A stretch of 28,688 bases of DNA from a virus. Position 1 is the stretch's first letter. The number at the start of each line of letters is the position of its first letter. The notes below the pieces were generated by a model. That model was not told where the DNA came from, did not search any database, and saw only the letters and a program-made list of their open reading frames with translations. Shown one piece after another: positions 1 to 7,292 of the stretch. Location: IMG/VR virus record IMGVR_UViG_3300047359_000091, positions 1 to 28,688 of that record; one strand, 5' to 3'. The position numbers and the translations under genes were made by a program.

Positions 1-1087
1 TTTCATGCAATACCTTTCCGTGTTTCTCTACAAACTGAAACATCACGAGAGTATTACCCTTTTGATCTAAAGCAAGTTTACTGATAAATTTATTACGAGG
101 TTCATAGGTGACAATAAAGTCAAGTTCATCTTGATACTTTTTGTCTTTCATCATATTGCAAATATCACTATGGTATCTAAGTAATAATACAGAGATATCC
201 AGATCAGCTAGTTGCTTAGATTCTTGAAGTTCTACCGTGCGTGTGACAGTAAATGTCGGACCAAACAAACCCTCCAAGACTAGTTTGTTAGTTTCTGTGC
301 CGTCAAGCGTACCAGTCAGACCAAATCTATATTTGGCGTTGATACACTTGTCCATCATAGTAGTGAGTGACTTTGCTTTGAACAGGTGCACTTCGTCACC
401 GAAGACTGAGTCAAACTGTTCAAACCATTCTTTGCCGAATTTGTAGATAGACTGCCACGTCGAGATAATGACACGCTTGTCTGTGACCTTTTCTTTGCCC
501 GAGTAAATGCGATGACAGAATTCATCCACGTCATACCCGTAGTCTTCAAAGTCTTTGTACATCTGCTCGACCAGAGAAGTGGTCGGCACGATAATGAGAA
601 TTTTGCCGTTGGTTACTTCGTAGCAGTATCTAAGTAGATTATAGATAATAAATGACTTGCCGCTACCAGTGGGGCTAAGGAGTATACATCTGAGGTTCTC
701 CACCCCATGAGCAATTGCTTTGTACTGATAGTCTCGTGGTTTATAAGGAGCATCAACCAGAGATAAAAACTCGACCAGAGCAGGATGGTCAATGTCGTCT
801 TTGAACGAAGGAATGCCATAAGTCTCATGTTCTAGTATCTCTAGAGGATAAAATCTGTCTGCACAGAAACGACGCAAGTGAGTATACAGACCCACGTTCA
901 TCTGTTTACTTACGGTATTGTAAAGCTTTACTCTGCCGTCCCAAACTTTTCTTTTATATGCGGGCATGAACTTATACCCAGGAACAAAGAAGGAGAAATA
1001 TTCTCTCAGTTCATTCTCTTGGGCAGGATGCGCTTCCACCATAAAGTGGGAGTGATCCTTCATGCGTATGCGTATCTTATTATCCAC
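1..1087 (-). CDS. uvsW: UvsW-like recombination DNA/RNA helicase (3' end outside window)
   Basis: This is a superfamily 2 helicase of the T4 UvsW type, which branch-migrates recombination intermediates and unwinds R-loops. About 362 residues are visible, and the C-terminal helicase lobe lies beyond base 1. The N-terminal part resembles T4 UvsW, with a conserved YFSFFVPGY-x-F and WDGR-x-KLYN region. Then come Walker A SPTGSGKS (about residues 138-145), IIVPTTSLVEQM, a DEVH box (about 231-234) and a motif III-like LTGTLDG (about 257-263). I prefer the GTG at 1087 as start because VDNKIRIRMKDHSHF aligns with the T4 N-terminus. The alternative is ATG at 1063, eight codons later. The GTG overlaps the end of uvsY, so the two are translationally coupled. 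The pair probably shares the sigma70-type promoter at 1562-1590. Confidence 0.93.
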   Translation of the reverse strand, partial: MDNKIRIRMKDHSHFMVEAHPAQENELREYFSFFVPGYKFMPAYKRKVWDGRVKLYNTVSKQMNVGLYTHLRRFCADRFYPLEILEHETYGIPSFKDDIDHPALVEFLSLVDAPYKPRDYQYKAIAHGVENLRCILLSPTGSGKSFIIYNLLRYCYEVTNGKILIIVPTTSLVEQMYKDFEDYGYDVDEFCHRIYSGKEKVTDKRVIISTWQSIYKFGKEWFEQFDSVFGDEVHLFKAKSLTTMMDKCINAKYRFGLTGTLDGTETNKLVLEGLFGPTFTVTRTVELQESKQLADLDISVLLLRYHSDICNMMKDKKYQDELDFIVTYEPRNKFISKLALDQKGNTLVMFQFVEKHGKVLHE

Positions 1088-1529
1088 CGGACTCAAACTT
1101 TCTGTAATCAATCATGTTCTTTATGGTTGAATGCCTCCAACGGAGAACATTTAATATATCTTCAAGGGTATTTATCTGGGTCTTAAGTGCGACTATTTTG
1201 TCTTCAGATTTCTGAATCTCTGGATCTGACTCATAGTAGTAGTCCATCTCACCCTTAAGAATCTTGAGTCCGTTGAATGGGTCGGGTTCCCAACCCTTCT
1301 CCATGATCTCTTTCTGATCCATCTTACCGTTGTAGTATAACCACTTCTCTTTCAGTAAGATCTTCTGTGCGTTCTCTGCTCGTCGTAGTGACTGTTTGGT
1401 CACGTCTAAATACTCGCGATACTTAGAGTGCAAAAGAGGGGTTTGTCTTGATGTCTCATCTAGTTGATGTACAGGGATGTTAGAATCTTCACGCCACTCT
1501 TTATGAATGCCTTCTAAATTCAATGTCAT
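1080..1529 (-). CDS. uvsY: UvsY recombination mediator
   Basis: UvsY is the T4-type recombination mediator that loads UvsX recombinase onto gp32-coated single-stranded DNA. The product has 149 residues, against 137 in T4. It shares the T4 pattern of a charged helical body (YREYLDVTKQSLRRAENAQK), a YYNGKMD region where T4 has a YYSGRGD-like segment, and a C-terminal YRKFESGG resembling the T4 MRAFEAGK end. The gene sits directly upstream of uvsW, as in many T4-like phages, and the two overlap. Unlike the structural genes around it, it is preceded by a canonical sigma70-type promoter in the oxygenase/uvsY junction. That fits early or middle expression before late virion genes. The assignment rests on recalled family features plus synteny. 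Confidence 0.9.
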   Translation of the reverse strand: MTLNLEGIHKEWREDSNIPVHQLDETSRQTPLLHSKYREYLDVTKQSLRRAENAQKILLKEKWLYYNGKMDQKEIMEKGWEPDPFNGLKILKGEMDYYYESDPEIQKSEDKIVALKTQINTLEDILNVLRWRHSTIKNMIDYRKFESGG

Positions 1530-1561
1530 TATGTATCCTAGGGTTCTATTAGCAACAGTAT

Positions 1562-1590
1562 ATTATACTACTTTAAGGTGATGTAGTCAA
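1562..1590 (-). promoter_or_regulatory. Sigma70-type promoter for uvsY-uvsW
   Basis: On the minus strand, TTGACT (1585-1590) and TATAAT (1562-1567) are separated by exactly 17 bases, followed by a leader to the uvsY ATG at 1529. The -35 half lies inside the end of the upstream oxygenase gene and the -10 lies just past its TAG stop. This is the best match to a bacterial housekeeping promoter that I found in the window. It differs from the TATAAATA late boxes elsewhere. Confidence 0.75.
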
Positions 1591-2218
1591 TGCAATCTTG
1601 CCAATAATCTTCATTATGCCCCAAGACGTAACTCAAAGTCATACGATAACAGTTTGTTCTCGCTGCGTGATATACAACGTCGCCAGAACCATATGCACCG
1701 AAGTATCCCGCCTTTAGCTGCCACCCTTTTTTGTCTCTAACGGTGACGACTTCATTTGTTTTTGGGTCGACGTACTTGAACCACCCGTCACCTTTCTCAG
1801 ACCAACTAAAGATCAGGTTGTGCGCCGCAGCATTTGCGTTGTTATGCCAACCAATATATCCACTTGGTGGGTAAAGCGAGGAAAGAACGCTTACTTGTAA
1901 CCCAAGTTCCGTCTTCATTTTGTTGTCTAAATGACCCCAAGTCTTTGCATATTCTTCGGGGTGAGTTGATTGATAATGTTCGGGCTTGATAGCATAACAT
2001 GATGCGCCTCTAGGAAACCCTTCATGACTCTCACCCATTGCGACTATTCGGTCTAATTCTTCATCACTTGTGTAATAGTCGGCTTGATTTGATTTCTCAT
2101 CGCCGCCAAGCAAAACATTAGTTTTTTCCGGTTGATAAAGTTCACGATATGTGTACCGAAAGTCTTCTAACAGATCAAGGACTGATCTGTTCTTGATTTC
2201 ATAAACTGAGAGAGACAT
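1568..2218 (-). CDS. 2OG-Fe(II) oxygenase-like protein (intact paralogue)
   Basis: The 216-residue protein resembles the iron/2-oxoglutarate oxygenase-like proteins common in marine T4-like phages. Visible core: LYPPSGYIGWHNNANAAAHN (about 116-134) with candidate metal ligand His125, then SWSEKGDGWFKYVDP, then VVYHAARTNCYRMTLSY with candidate distal His184 and 2-oxoglutarate-binding Arg192. The usual third ligand of the HxD/E motif is Asn127 here (H-N-N), so iron binding may be altered or the enzyme inactive. The substrate is unknown. A diverged, interrupted paralogue occurs at 25583-26290. The gene follows a structural protein gene by two bases, within a late operon, and its 3' end carries the -35 element of the uvsY promoter. 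The fold assignment is from motif recall; catalysis is inferred. Confidence 0.65.
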   Translation of the reverse strand: MSLSVYEIKNRSVLDLLEDFRYTYRELYQPEKTNVLLGGDEKSNQADYYTSDEELDRIVAMGESHEGFPRGASCYAIKPEHYQSTHPEEYAKTWGHLDNKMKTELGLQVSVLSSLYPPSGYIGWHNNANAAAHNLIFSWSEKGDGWFKYVDPKTNEVVTVRDKKGWQLKAGYFGAYGSGDVVYHAARTNCYRMTLSYVLGHNEDYWQDCIDYITLK

Positions 2219-2220
2219 AT

Positions 2221-3006
2221 TTACTGATTATCTACCAGAATAATATCGAACGTTGCGGATACTTGTGTTTGTTGACCAGCAACAACATCAATCTTAATGT
2301 CATGTTTTTCAGGGACAACTAAAGGGACAGGATACTCAATATCTAGGCTTTGACCACCAGCGGCATTTAAATTTGCCTTGATTCGAAACACACCACCATT
2401 GGTAATTTCACGACAGAACAACCGATATGTCATGCGAGAGTTAGTTGACGCCTTGTCAGAACCCAAATCGATTCCCAAGATATAACCCGTCTTTCCGGCA
2501 GGAACTGTATATGTCGCCATTAACGTCTGTCCCAATCCAGCAAGAATCTTTGCAGCGAGGTCTCCGCCTTGATTGATTTCGATGTCGCTGGCGTTTGTAA
2601 CGGTAGACATCTTCGCACGGAATACACGGGAGAACGTCAGGGTGCCTGTACTACCGATTGCAATAGTCTCACTCTGCAGATTGTAGTCTGCGTCTAGTCC
2701 GTCAACAATTACATCTTCACCCACTTCTGTCGCAGATGATACAGAAACCACACCAGCGTCTGGGTATGGGTATTCGACATCACCATTATTACCGTCCCAT
2801 ACGGTGCCTCCTGTTACATCGCCGTCTGTCGCACCAAACTTATTGACGTGACTATATCCAGAAATATCTCCTGCGGCGAGTGGAATGTTACTTGCTGCGC
2901 CCGACGTGTTGATAATGTTGCCGTCTTTATCGGCGATCATTACCACTTCGTGGATGTCATTGCGGTTGTTTAAATGTCTTCCTCGACCAACACTATATTG
3001 TGCCAT
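2221..3006 (-). CDS. Probable virion structural protein downstream of capsid gene
   Basis: This 261-residue protein has no catalytic motif I recognise. The N-terminus MAQYSVGRGRHLNNRNDIHE is followed by a Gly/Asp/Ser-rich region (about 30-110). A beta-rich C-terminal half contains TYTVPAGKTGYILGIDLGSD and ends in IDVVAGQQTQVSATFDIILV. That composition is typical of phage surface or decoration proteins. The open frame extends upstream to 3057, but I start at the ATG at 3006 because AAGGAG (3013-3018) sits at ideal distance and the longer version would overlap the previous gene. It lies between a tail-tube-like gene and an oxygenase-like gene in the transcript starting at the late promoter 3503-3510. 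Similar proteins occupy this post-gp23 position in marine T4-like phages as I recall. The exact virion role is unknown. Confidence 0.6.
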   Translation of the reverse strand: MAQYSVGRGRHLNNRNDIHEVVMIADKDGNIINTSGAASNIPLAAGDISGYSHVNKFGATDGDVTGGTVWDGNNGDVEYPYPDAGVVSVSSATEVGEDVIVDGLDADYNLQSETIAIGSTGTLTFSRVFRAKMSTVTNASDIEINQGGDLAAKILAGLGQTLMATYTVPAGKTGYILGIDLGSDKASTNSRMTYRLFCREITNGGVFRIKANLNAAGGQSLDIEYPVPLVVPEKHDIKIDVVAGQQTQVSATFDIILVDNQ

Positions 3007-3016
3007 AATAATCTCC

Positions 3017-3481
3017 TTAAATAATTTCGTATTCAGTAAACCTGAATGTCGCGTCAAAGTTTAAGTATGTAACATCTCCTGCGGTAGATGTCAATTCAAT
3101 GTTTCCTACTTGCGTAGGAATACAATCTTTATATTTGATAGTCACATTAGAGTTATTGTGACTAGTGAGGACGATCACTTGAATGTCGTGATGTGTTGTT
3201 TCTTTTGTACCATACGTGATACCTTCCATCCAGTCTAGGACTTCTTTGTAGCATGTCATGTCTTCGTCTAGGATGAGGCTAATAGTTAGTTCGCCATAGT
3301 TGATAGTGTCTGGCGGCAAGGGCAGTCGCTGAACACGAGGAACTGCCATCTCAGCAGAAGTACCTGTAGCGCCTGGATGAGATACTGTGTGCGCAAAAAA
3401 CTTTAAGTTGCCGAACGACCGTTCTATGATAACACAGAACCCTGTCGGTTGCAAAAAGTTTTTGTTAGGTGTTAGGTCCAT
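3017..3481 (-). CDS. Second tail-tube-fold protein (gp19/gp48/gp54-like)
   Basis: The 154-residue protein matches the pattern of T4-type tail tube proteins. It has a hydrophobic start LQPTGFCVIIERSFGNLKFF, a VSHPGATGTSAEMAVPR loop, INYGELTISLILDEDMTCYKEVLDWMEGI, and a C-terminal IPTQVGNIELTSTAGDVTYL. The last segment parallels FPTNISSIELSYETNDAIEE in gp19 of this phage. In T4 the same fold is used by gp19, gp48 and gp54, so this is probably a tube initiator, terminator or specialised ring. In marine T4-like phages the tail completion protein gp3 is often encoded near here, so gp3 is an alternative reading. It is the first gene behind the late promoter at 3503-3510, with a leader of about 20 bases. 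Confidence 0.6.
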   Translation of the reverse strand: MDLTPNKNFLQPTGFCVIIERSFGNLKFFAHTVSHPGATGTSAEMAVPRVQRLPLPPDTINYGELTISLILDEDMTCYKEVLDWMEGITYGTKETTHHDIQVIVLTSHNNSNVTIKYKDCIPTQVGNIELTSTAGDVTYLNFDATFRFTEYEII

Positions 3482-3502
3482 GATATATCCTCTTAGTCAC
3501 TT

Positions 3503-3510
3503 TATTTATA
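3503..3510 (-). promoter_or_regulatory. T4-type late promoter box TATAAATA
   Basis: There is an exact TATAAATA on the minus strand, 22 bases upstream of the ATG at 3481 and about four bases past the T-run of the gene 23 terminator. In T4 this octamer is recognised by the gp55 sigma factor with gp33 and gp45. It restarts transcription for the post-capsid genes. Confidence 0.8.
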
Positions 3511-3514
3511 CGCA

Positions 3515-3540
3515 CAAAAAAGGGAGTCCGAAGACTCCCC
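3515..3540 (-). terminator. Rho-independent terminator after gene 23
   Basis: On the minus strand a perfect 7-bp stem GGGAGTC/GACTCCC closes a UUCG tetraloop and is followed by seven T residues. This stable C(UUCG)G hairpin ends the 21-22-23 transcript. A late promoter follows almost at once. Confidence 0.9.
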
Positions 3541-3568
3541 AAAATGACTAGTAGACTAGTTCTTTTTA

Positions 3569-4939
3569 TTATGCCTTGTCTAGGATGTTGTCTACACGGA
3601 AGATACGGTAGTACTGGTTAACACCCTTAGTTGCATCGATGTCGCTAGTTGGATCGGCAGTTACGAATGGGTTTGCGACCATGCCATAACGAGTCTTGAA
3701 CCCGATACGTGGCTGGAAGTCGTTCTCACCAACTGCCTTGACCATCTGTAGTGGTACGTATGGGCAGTAGAACATACCTGCGTCATATGGGTTAGTACCC
3801 TTATAACCTACTGTTACGTAGTTGGTAGTTGCATATGGATCGATGAATACACGTAGGCGACCGTTTAGAGTACCTGCGAACGTGTTACCAGTGTCGTCGA
3901 TTGACAATGAAGTGTTCATTGCTGGAGTGTAATCTAGCATGCCAGAAGCTGCAAGTGCAGTTGCAACGTCAGAAGAACATACTACGATGTTACCCTTACC
4001 GCGACGAGTTTCTTTCGCGATTACGTTTGCTTCACGATCTAGTTGTACAACAAGACCCTTGAACTTCTCTGCAGACCAACGACCATCAGCGTCTGTCGAT
4101 AGATCGAAGACACCTGGAGCAGTGACGTTAGATGTCTGCGCACCTAGTTTTGCCTGAGTGTTGATTGTGCGGATGATTTCGCGGTTGATTTCAGCAAGAA
4201 TCTCTGTAGACAGAATGTTTGCTAGTTCTGTCTCAGCGTCAAGACCGTGGATTGCCTTCAAGTCTTGTGCTAGTTCTAGTGAGTACTCTGCCTTCAATGC
4301 GCGTGACTTAGCAGTAACAGTCGCCTTGTCGATCGAGAAACCCATCTCTTGGAACTCAACGGTCGGTTCGCCGTTAACGGATGGACGACCTAGCCTTTCT
4401 GCTGAGTCTGTAGACATTGGACGGCCAGCAGCATCTAGTACACGACCAGTTCCTGGTAATGGATCGCCGTTAGCGTCACGTGCGCCTTCAAAACCAGACA
4501 TGCCTGAACCATCTTCTGGTTGTGCTGGGCCTGAAACGTCGCCAGAGAAGCGAGAATCGACTTCGTTGAAGAATGTTTCGTCGCCACCCATACCGGTGTA
4601 TCGTGACTTCATCGCGAAGATTAGACCAGTTGGACCTGCCATTGGCTGGACGCCACATAGGTCATATGCCATTAGGTTTGGCATTGCGCGACGTACTAGA
4701 GAGATCAATACTGGATCCCAGTTAGCTAGTGGAGATGCGCCACCGTGCTGGTGGTTAGTTGGTGTGTCTTCGGTTAGAAAACCTTGCATTGCACCACGCT
4801 CTTCCATCATAGCGCGTTCTTGGTTTTCTAGGATAGCAGCAGTGACTGCCTTCTTGTGGTGATCGGTAATTGCGCCAGCAGATTCTTCGTTTAGAACTGG
4901 TGACCACTTCTCGATCAATTGATCGTATGAATTGTTCAT
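3569..4939 (-). CDS. 23: Major capsid protein gp23
   Basis: This is the T4-type major head subunit of 456 residues, which forms the hexamers of the prohead and has the HK97 fold. Diagnostic segments are ANWDPVLISLVRRAMPNLMA (about 72-91) and DLCGVQPMAGPTGLIFAMKS (about 93-112). The C-terminal half includes FVDP-like dimer regions and ends RIFRVDNILDKA. Residues 55-57 (Leu-Thr-Glu, before Asp58) fit the L/I-x-E consensus of the T4 prohead protease, suggesting maturation by gp21 after Glu57; this is inferred. It is shorter than T4 gp23 (521 residues). AAGGAA precedes the ATG. It follows scaffold gene 22 by 12 bases and ends in a strong terminator. No gene 24 homologue follows. Confidence 0.97.
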   Translation of the reverse strand: MNNSYDQLIEKWSPVLNEESAGAITDHHKKAVTAAILENQERAMMEERGAMQGFLTEDTPTNHQHGGASPLANWDPVLISLVRRAMPNLMAYDLCGVQPMAGPTGLIFAMKSRYTGMGGDETFFNEVDSRFSGDVSGPAQPEDGSGMSGFEGARDANGDPLPGTGRVLDAAGRPMSTDSAERLGRPSVNGEPTVEFQEMGFSIDKATVTAKSRALKAEYSLELAQDLKAIHGLDAETELANILSTEILAEINREIIRTINTQAKLGAQTSNVTAPGVFDLSTDADGRWSAEKFKGLVVQLDREANVIAKETRRGKGNIVVCSSDVATALAASGMLDYTPAMNTSLSIDDTGNTFAGTLNGRLRVFIDPYATTNYVTVGYKGTNPYDAGMFYCPYVPLQMVKAVGENDFQPRIGFKTRYGMVANPFVTADPTSDIDATKGVNQYYRIFRVDNILDKA

Positions 4940-4951
4940 TTTTCTAATTCC

Positions 4952-6004
4952 TTATTTCTTAGAGGTTTTACGAAGAGCATTCAAGTAAACTTCCATCGAT
5001 GACGAAACTTCTACTTCTTCTTGTTCAGTGTCTTCTGTTAGTGTGGATACTGACTCTTCAAGTTGCTCTGGGATTTCTTTTGAGAAGTATGATTCCTTGA
5101 CAGTGTTTACTTTATTGATGAATGTGGATTCATCTTCAAAGTCAACATTGCCTAGAAGTTCAGATAACTTCTCTGCTTGTGTGTCTGCTAGGCCACGAGA
5201 TGCTTCTGCGATAATAGTATTACGCTTGTAAGTCTCTAGTTCCTCAGCAAGTGAAATTGCGTCACCAGTAGTTGAGTTTAGTTTCTCTTCTAACTCAGAT
5301 ACTTGTTCTGCTAGTTCATCAACTAGGTCGACCTTGGACTCTGGAACTTCTACATATGACTCAACGAATAGGTCGCGCATACCGTTCATGAAACCTTCAG
5401 CGATTTCGGTACGTAGACCAGATTCGATTGCCAACTTGTTTTCTTCCATCCAAGTTTCAACAACGTAGTTTAGGTATGAATCAACCTTACCGACTAGGTC
5501 AGTTTTGATTGTTTCGACTTCTTCAGCAAGCTCTTCTGCGTACTGTTCCTCTAGACGAGTAACTTCTTCAGATAACTTAGTCTTGACCGCAGTCTCAAAA
5601 ATGATTGCAGTCTTCTCCTTGAACTCTTCGGAAAGAGTCGCTTCACCTTCAACAATTGCAGATAGTTCTGCGCTTGTGTCTAGTTCTGCAACGTCTTCTA
5701 GGTCTACGCCTTCACATACTTTGTCGTATGCTGCCATAAGATCTTTCTTGTTCATCTTAGAAACAGTCTTATACATAGCGTTTACCATGCCAGCTTTTGT
5801 CTTTGGCTTTGGCGGGGCAACTTTTGAAGTTGCGTGAGCTGCCTTATCGACGGATGCAATTGACTCTGGTTCAGAGGTTGCGTTCGCGTCTGGCTTTCCT
5901 TTTGCTGCAGGAGCTTGTGCTTCTTCGAGAGTTTCCTCCACGATTTCGTTAGTTTCAATCTCGGTATCGCGGATTTCACTTTCTACTTGATTTAAATCAG
6001 TCAT
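4952..6004 (-). CDS. 22: Prohead core scaffold protein gp22
   Basis: The 350-residue, very acidic protein is rich in Glu, Asp and Lys and predicted almost wholly helical. That matches T4 gp22, the internal scaffold around which gp23 assembles and which gp21 then degrades. The first 75 residues are low complexity (Glu, Ala, Pro, Lys). Residues of about 140-320 form long coiled-coil heptads, for example VDLVDELAEQVSELEEKLNS. Many L/I-x-E triplets, the gp21 cleavage consensus, are spread along it. It is longer than T4 gp22 (269 residues), mainly through the N-terminal tail. AAGGAG precedes the ATG. The gene sits between protease 21 and capsid 23, the invariant T4 order. Sequence similarity in this family is low, so position and composition carry the call. 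Confidence 0.9.
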   Translation of the reverse strand: MTDLNQVESEIRDTEIETNEIVEETLEEAQAPAAKGKPDANATSEPESIASVDKAAHATSKVAPPKPKTKAGMVNAMYKTVSKMNKKDLMAAYDKVCEGVDLEDVAELDTSAELSAIVEGEATLSEEFKEKTAIIFETAVKTKLSEEVTRLEEQYAEELAEEVETIKTDLVGKVDSYLNYVVETWMEENKLAIESGLRTEIAEGFMNGMRDLFVESYVEVPESKVDLVDELAEQVSELEEKLNSTTGDAISLAEELETYKRNTIIAEASRGLADTQAEKLSELLGNVDFEDESTFINKVNTVKESYFSKEIPEQLEESVSTLTEDTEQEEVEVSSSMEVYLNALRKTSKK

Positions 6005-6013
6005 AGTGACTCC

Positions 6014-6673
6014 TTATAGTTTAGATTTGATTAACGAGAGGAAATTCTTGAATTCACGAATCTGCACTTCAGGTTGATGTGCGATAGGTGCTTGCTTAAT
6101 TTCAGTCTCTATATCTTCAATGACTTGAGGCTCAAGAATTCCGTTATTCCAGACCCAGTCTACACCTTCCATAATCCCATTAACAAATGCTTCTGGTGCT
6201 GACGGATCTTGTACGATATCTACCGTATTAAGAATAAAATCATCTTTGACGTACATAACGCCGTTTCTGCTCTCAAGACTTCCCATTCCACGAGTTGACA
6301 CACCTAGTTGAACACCACCTTCTAAGAGACCTTTCACAATCTTGCCCATTGGGGTATCCAATATTTGTGCCTTTCCAACCACATCATTGCCTTCAAAACG
6401 AAGATCAGTAATAAGGTGAGAAACTTTATCCAAGTTAACAGTCGGACCTTCAGGGTGATTGAGTTCCCCAACGGCACGCTTCTTGCTAACCTGATCTTTC
6501 ACGTACGTGTCTACTGCCTTCTCCATAATTGGTTTAGGGTAAACACGACCGTTACGATTCTTTTTGTCTGCTTGCGCAAATACACCTTCAATGACGAAAT
6601 TTTTATCACCATTCTCTTTGGCTTCAACGATGCATTGTAAATCGTTTTCTACGTATTCGCTTATCAGTTTCAT
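6014..6673 (-). CDS. 21: Prohead core protease gp21
   Basis: This is the T4 prohead maturation serine protease of 219 residues, which cleaves gp23 and the core proteins once the prohead is complete. The N-terminal half shows NRNGRVYPKPIMEKAV (about 39-54). The catalytic His is probably His73 in GELNHPEG, and the nucleophile is probably Ser126 in GVSTRGMGSL. The context NHPE-about 50 residues-G-x-S-x-RG is typical of the family. The C-terminus is variable and hydrophilic and may be removed by self-cleavage. The ATG overlaps the stop codon of the preceding 66-residue gene (ATGA), so translation is coupled. It belongs to the transcript started by the late promoter at 6889-6896. Confidence 0.96.
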   Translation of the reverse strand: MKLISEYVENDLQCIVEAKENGDKNFVIEGVFAQADKKNRNGRVYPKPIMEKAVDTYVKDQVSKKRAVGELNHPEGPTVNLDKVSHLITDLRFEGNDVVGKAQILDTPMGKIVKGLLEGGVQLGVSTRGMGSLESRNGVMYVKDDFILNTVDIVQDPSAPEAFVNGIMEGVDWVWNNGILEPQVIEDIETEIKQAPIAHQPEVQIREFKNFLSLIKSKL

Positions 6674-6870
6674 TTTATTTTTCCTAAGTCCTTTAGGACT
6701 TGCTTCGCGGTTGACTCCGCTTCTTTTTGTGATTTAAAAGTATCGACCTTGTCGCCATCTATCGTCAACTCGAACCCTTTTGAGGCTTTTGTGATCACGA
6801 CAGGATATCCGCCCATTTTCTTTTTGAAGACAGGTTTAGATGACTCTCTTAATTGTCGAAAATTTTTCAT
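6670..6870 (-). CDS. Small basic protein between genes 67 and 21 (unknown)
   Basis: The 66-residue, lysine-rich protein begins MKNFRQLRESSKPVFKKKMG. A short beta-hairpin-like part follows (YPVVITKASKGFELTIDGDK), then a helical end (KEAESTAKQVLKDLGKIK). I recognise no family. Its position, between core protein 67 and protease 21, is that of T4 gene 68. T4 gp68 is about twice as long, so homology is not claimed. A prohead core or DNA-binding internal protein is plausible from charge and place. It is the first gene behind a late promoter, with a GAGAG ribosome site, and its TGA overlaps the start of gene 21. Confidence 0.7.
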   Translation of the reverse strand: MKNFRQLRESSKPVFKKKMGGYPVVITKASKGFELTIDGDKVDTFKSQKEAESTAKQVLKDLGKIK

Positions 6871-6888
6871 ATCACTCTCTTTTCGTAT

Positions 6889-6896
6889 TATTTATA
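6889..6896 (-). promoter_or_regulatory. T4-type late promoter box TATAAATA
   Basis: There is an exact TATAAATA on the minus strand, 19 bases upstream of the 66-residue gene. It probably drives the small orf, protease 21, scaffold 22 and capsid 23 as one transcript ending at 3515. I saw no separate box in front of gene 23. Confidence 0.8.
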
Positions 6897-6922
6897 CAAA
6901 AAAATTTTTCTAATGAACTTTT

Positions 6923-7285
6923 TTAGTCAACTTCAATAAAGTCGTCTACCTCATCGAGATTTACGTCTTCGATTTCTTCTAATTCAGATGTGACTTCAGA
7001 GTCGTCTTCACCAAACTCTTCTGCTTCTGATCCGTATTCTACGTCATCAACGCCGTCTTCTTCAAAATCGTCAGCGTCATATGGATCTTCTCCGTTGAAG
7101 ATTTGAGCTGCGACTGCGACTTTCTCTGCGTCAAGTGTATCTTGTACTTTGGCGCCTAGTGTATCCTGAAACAATTGATCCGCCGCATTGAAGTCCCCTC
7201 GTTGTAACGCATTGATAAGGTCAAGCGCGGGGTTAGACTCTGTTCCGAATTCTGTTTCTAGTTCTAGGTTTTCTGCTTCACTCAT
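6923..7285 (-). CDS. 67: Prohead core protein gp67
   Basis: This small acidic protein matches T4 gp67, a prohead core component needed for correct head shape. LINALQRGDFNAADQLFQDT parallels the T4 start LIEAIKSNDLVAARKLFAEA. It is followed by EKVAVAAQIFNGEDPYD and then a C-terminal half almost entirely Asp/Glu, as in T4. I choose the ATG at 7285 (120 residues), which starts eight bases after the gene 20 stop. The frame is open further to 7324 through four more ATGs made by a hexanucleotide repeat inside gene 20, giving alternative MKMKM-type starts. The gene is translationally coupled to portal gene 20. Confidence 0.85.
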   Translation of the reverse strand: MSEAENLELETEFGTESNPALDLINALQRGDFNAADQLFQDTLGAKVQDTLDAEKVAVAAQIFNGEDPYDADDFEEDGVDDVEYGSEAEEFGEDDSEVTSELEEIEDVNLDEVDDFIEVD

Positions 7286-7292
7286 AATTTTC

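Noticed and set aside
355-828. Short minus-strand frames within the uvsW region
   Set aside because: They are out of frame with the continuous UvsW reading frame, which carries Walker A, DEVH and LTGTLDG motifs.
3007-3057. Longer N-terminus for the 261-residue structural protein
   Set aside because: It would overlap the upstream tube-like gene by about 40 bases and lacks a ribosome site, whereas AAGGAG sits properly before the ATG at 3006.
3546-3561. ACTAGT repeats just after gene 23 as a regulatory site
   Set aside because: Two six-base palindromes two bases apart can arise by chance and I see no partner elsewhere in the window.
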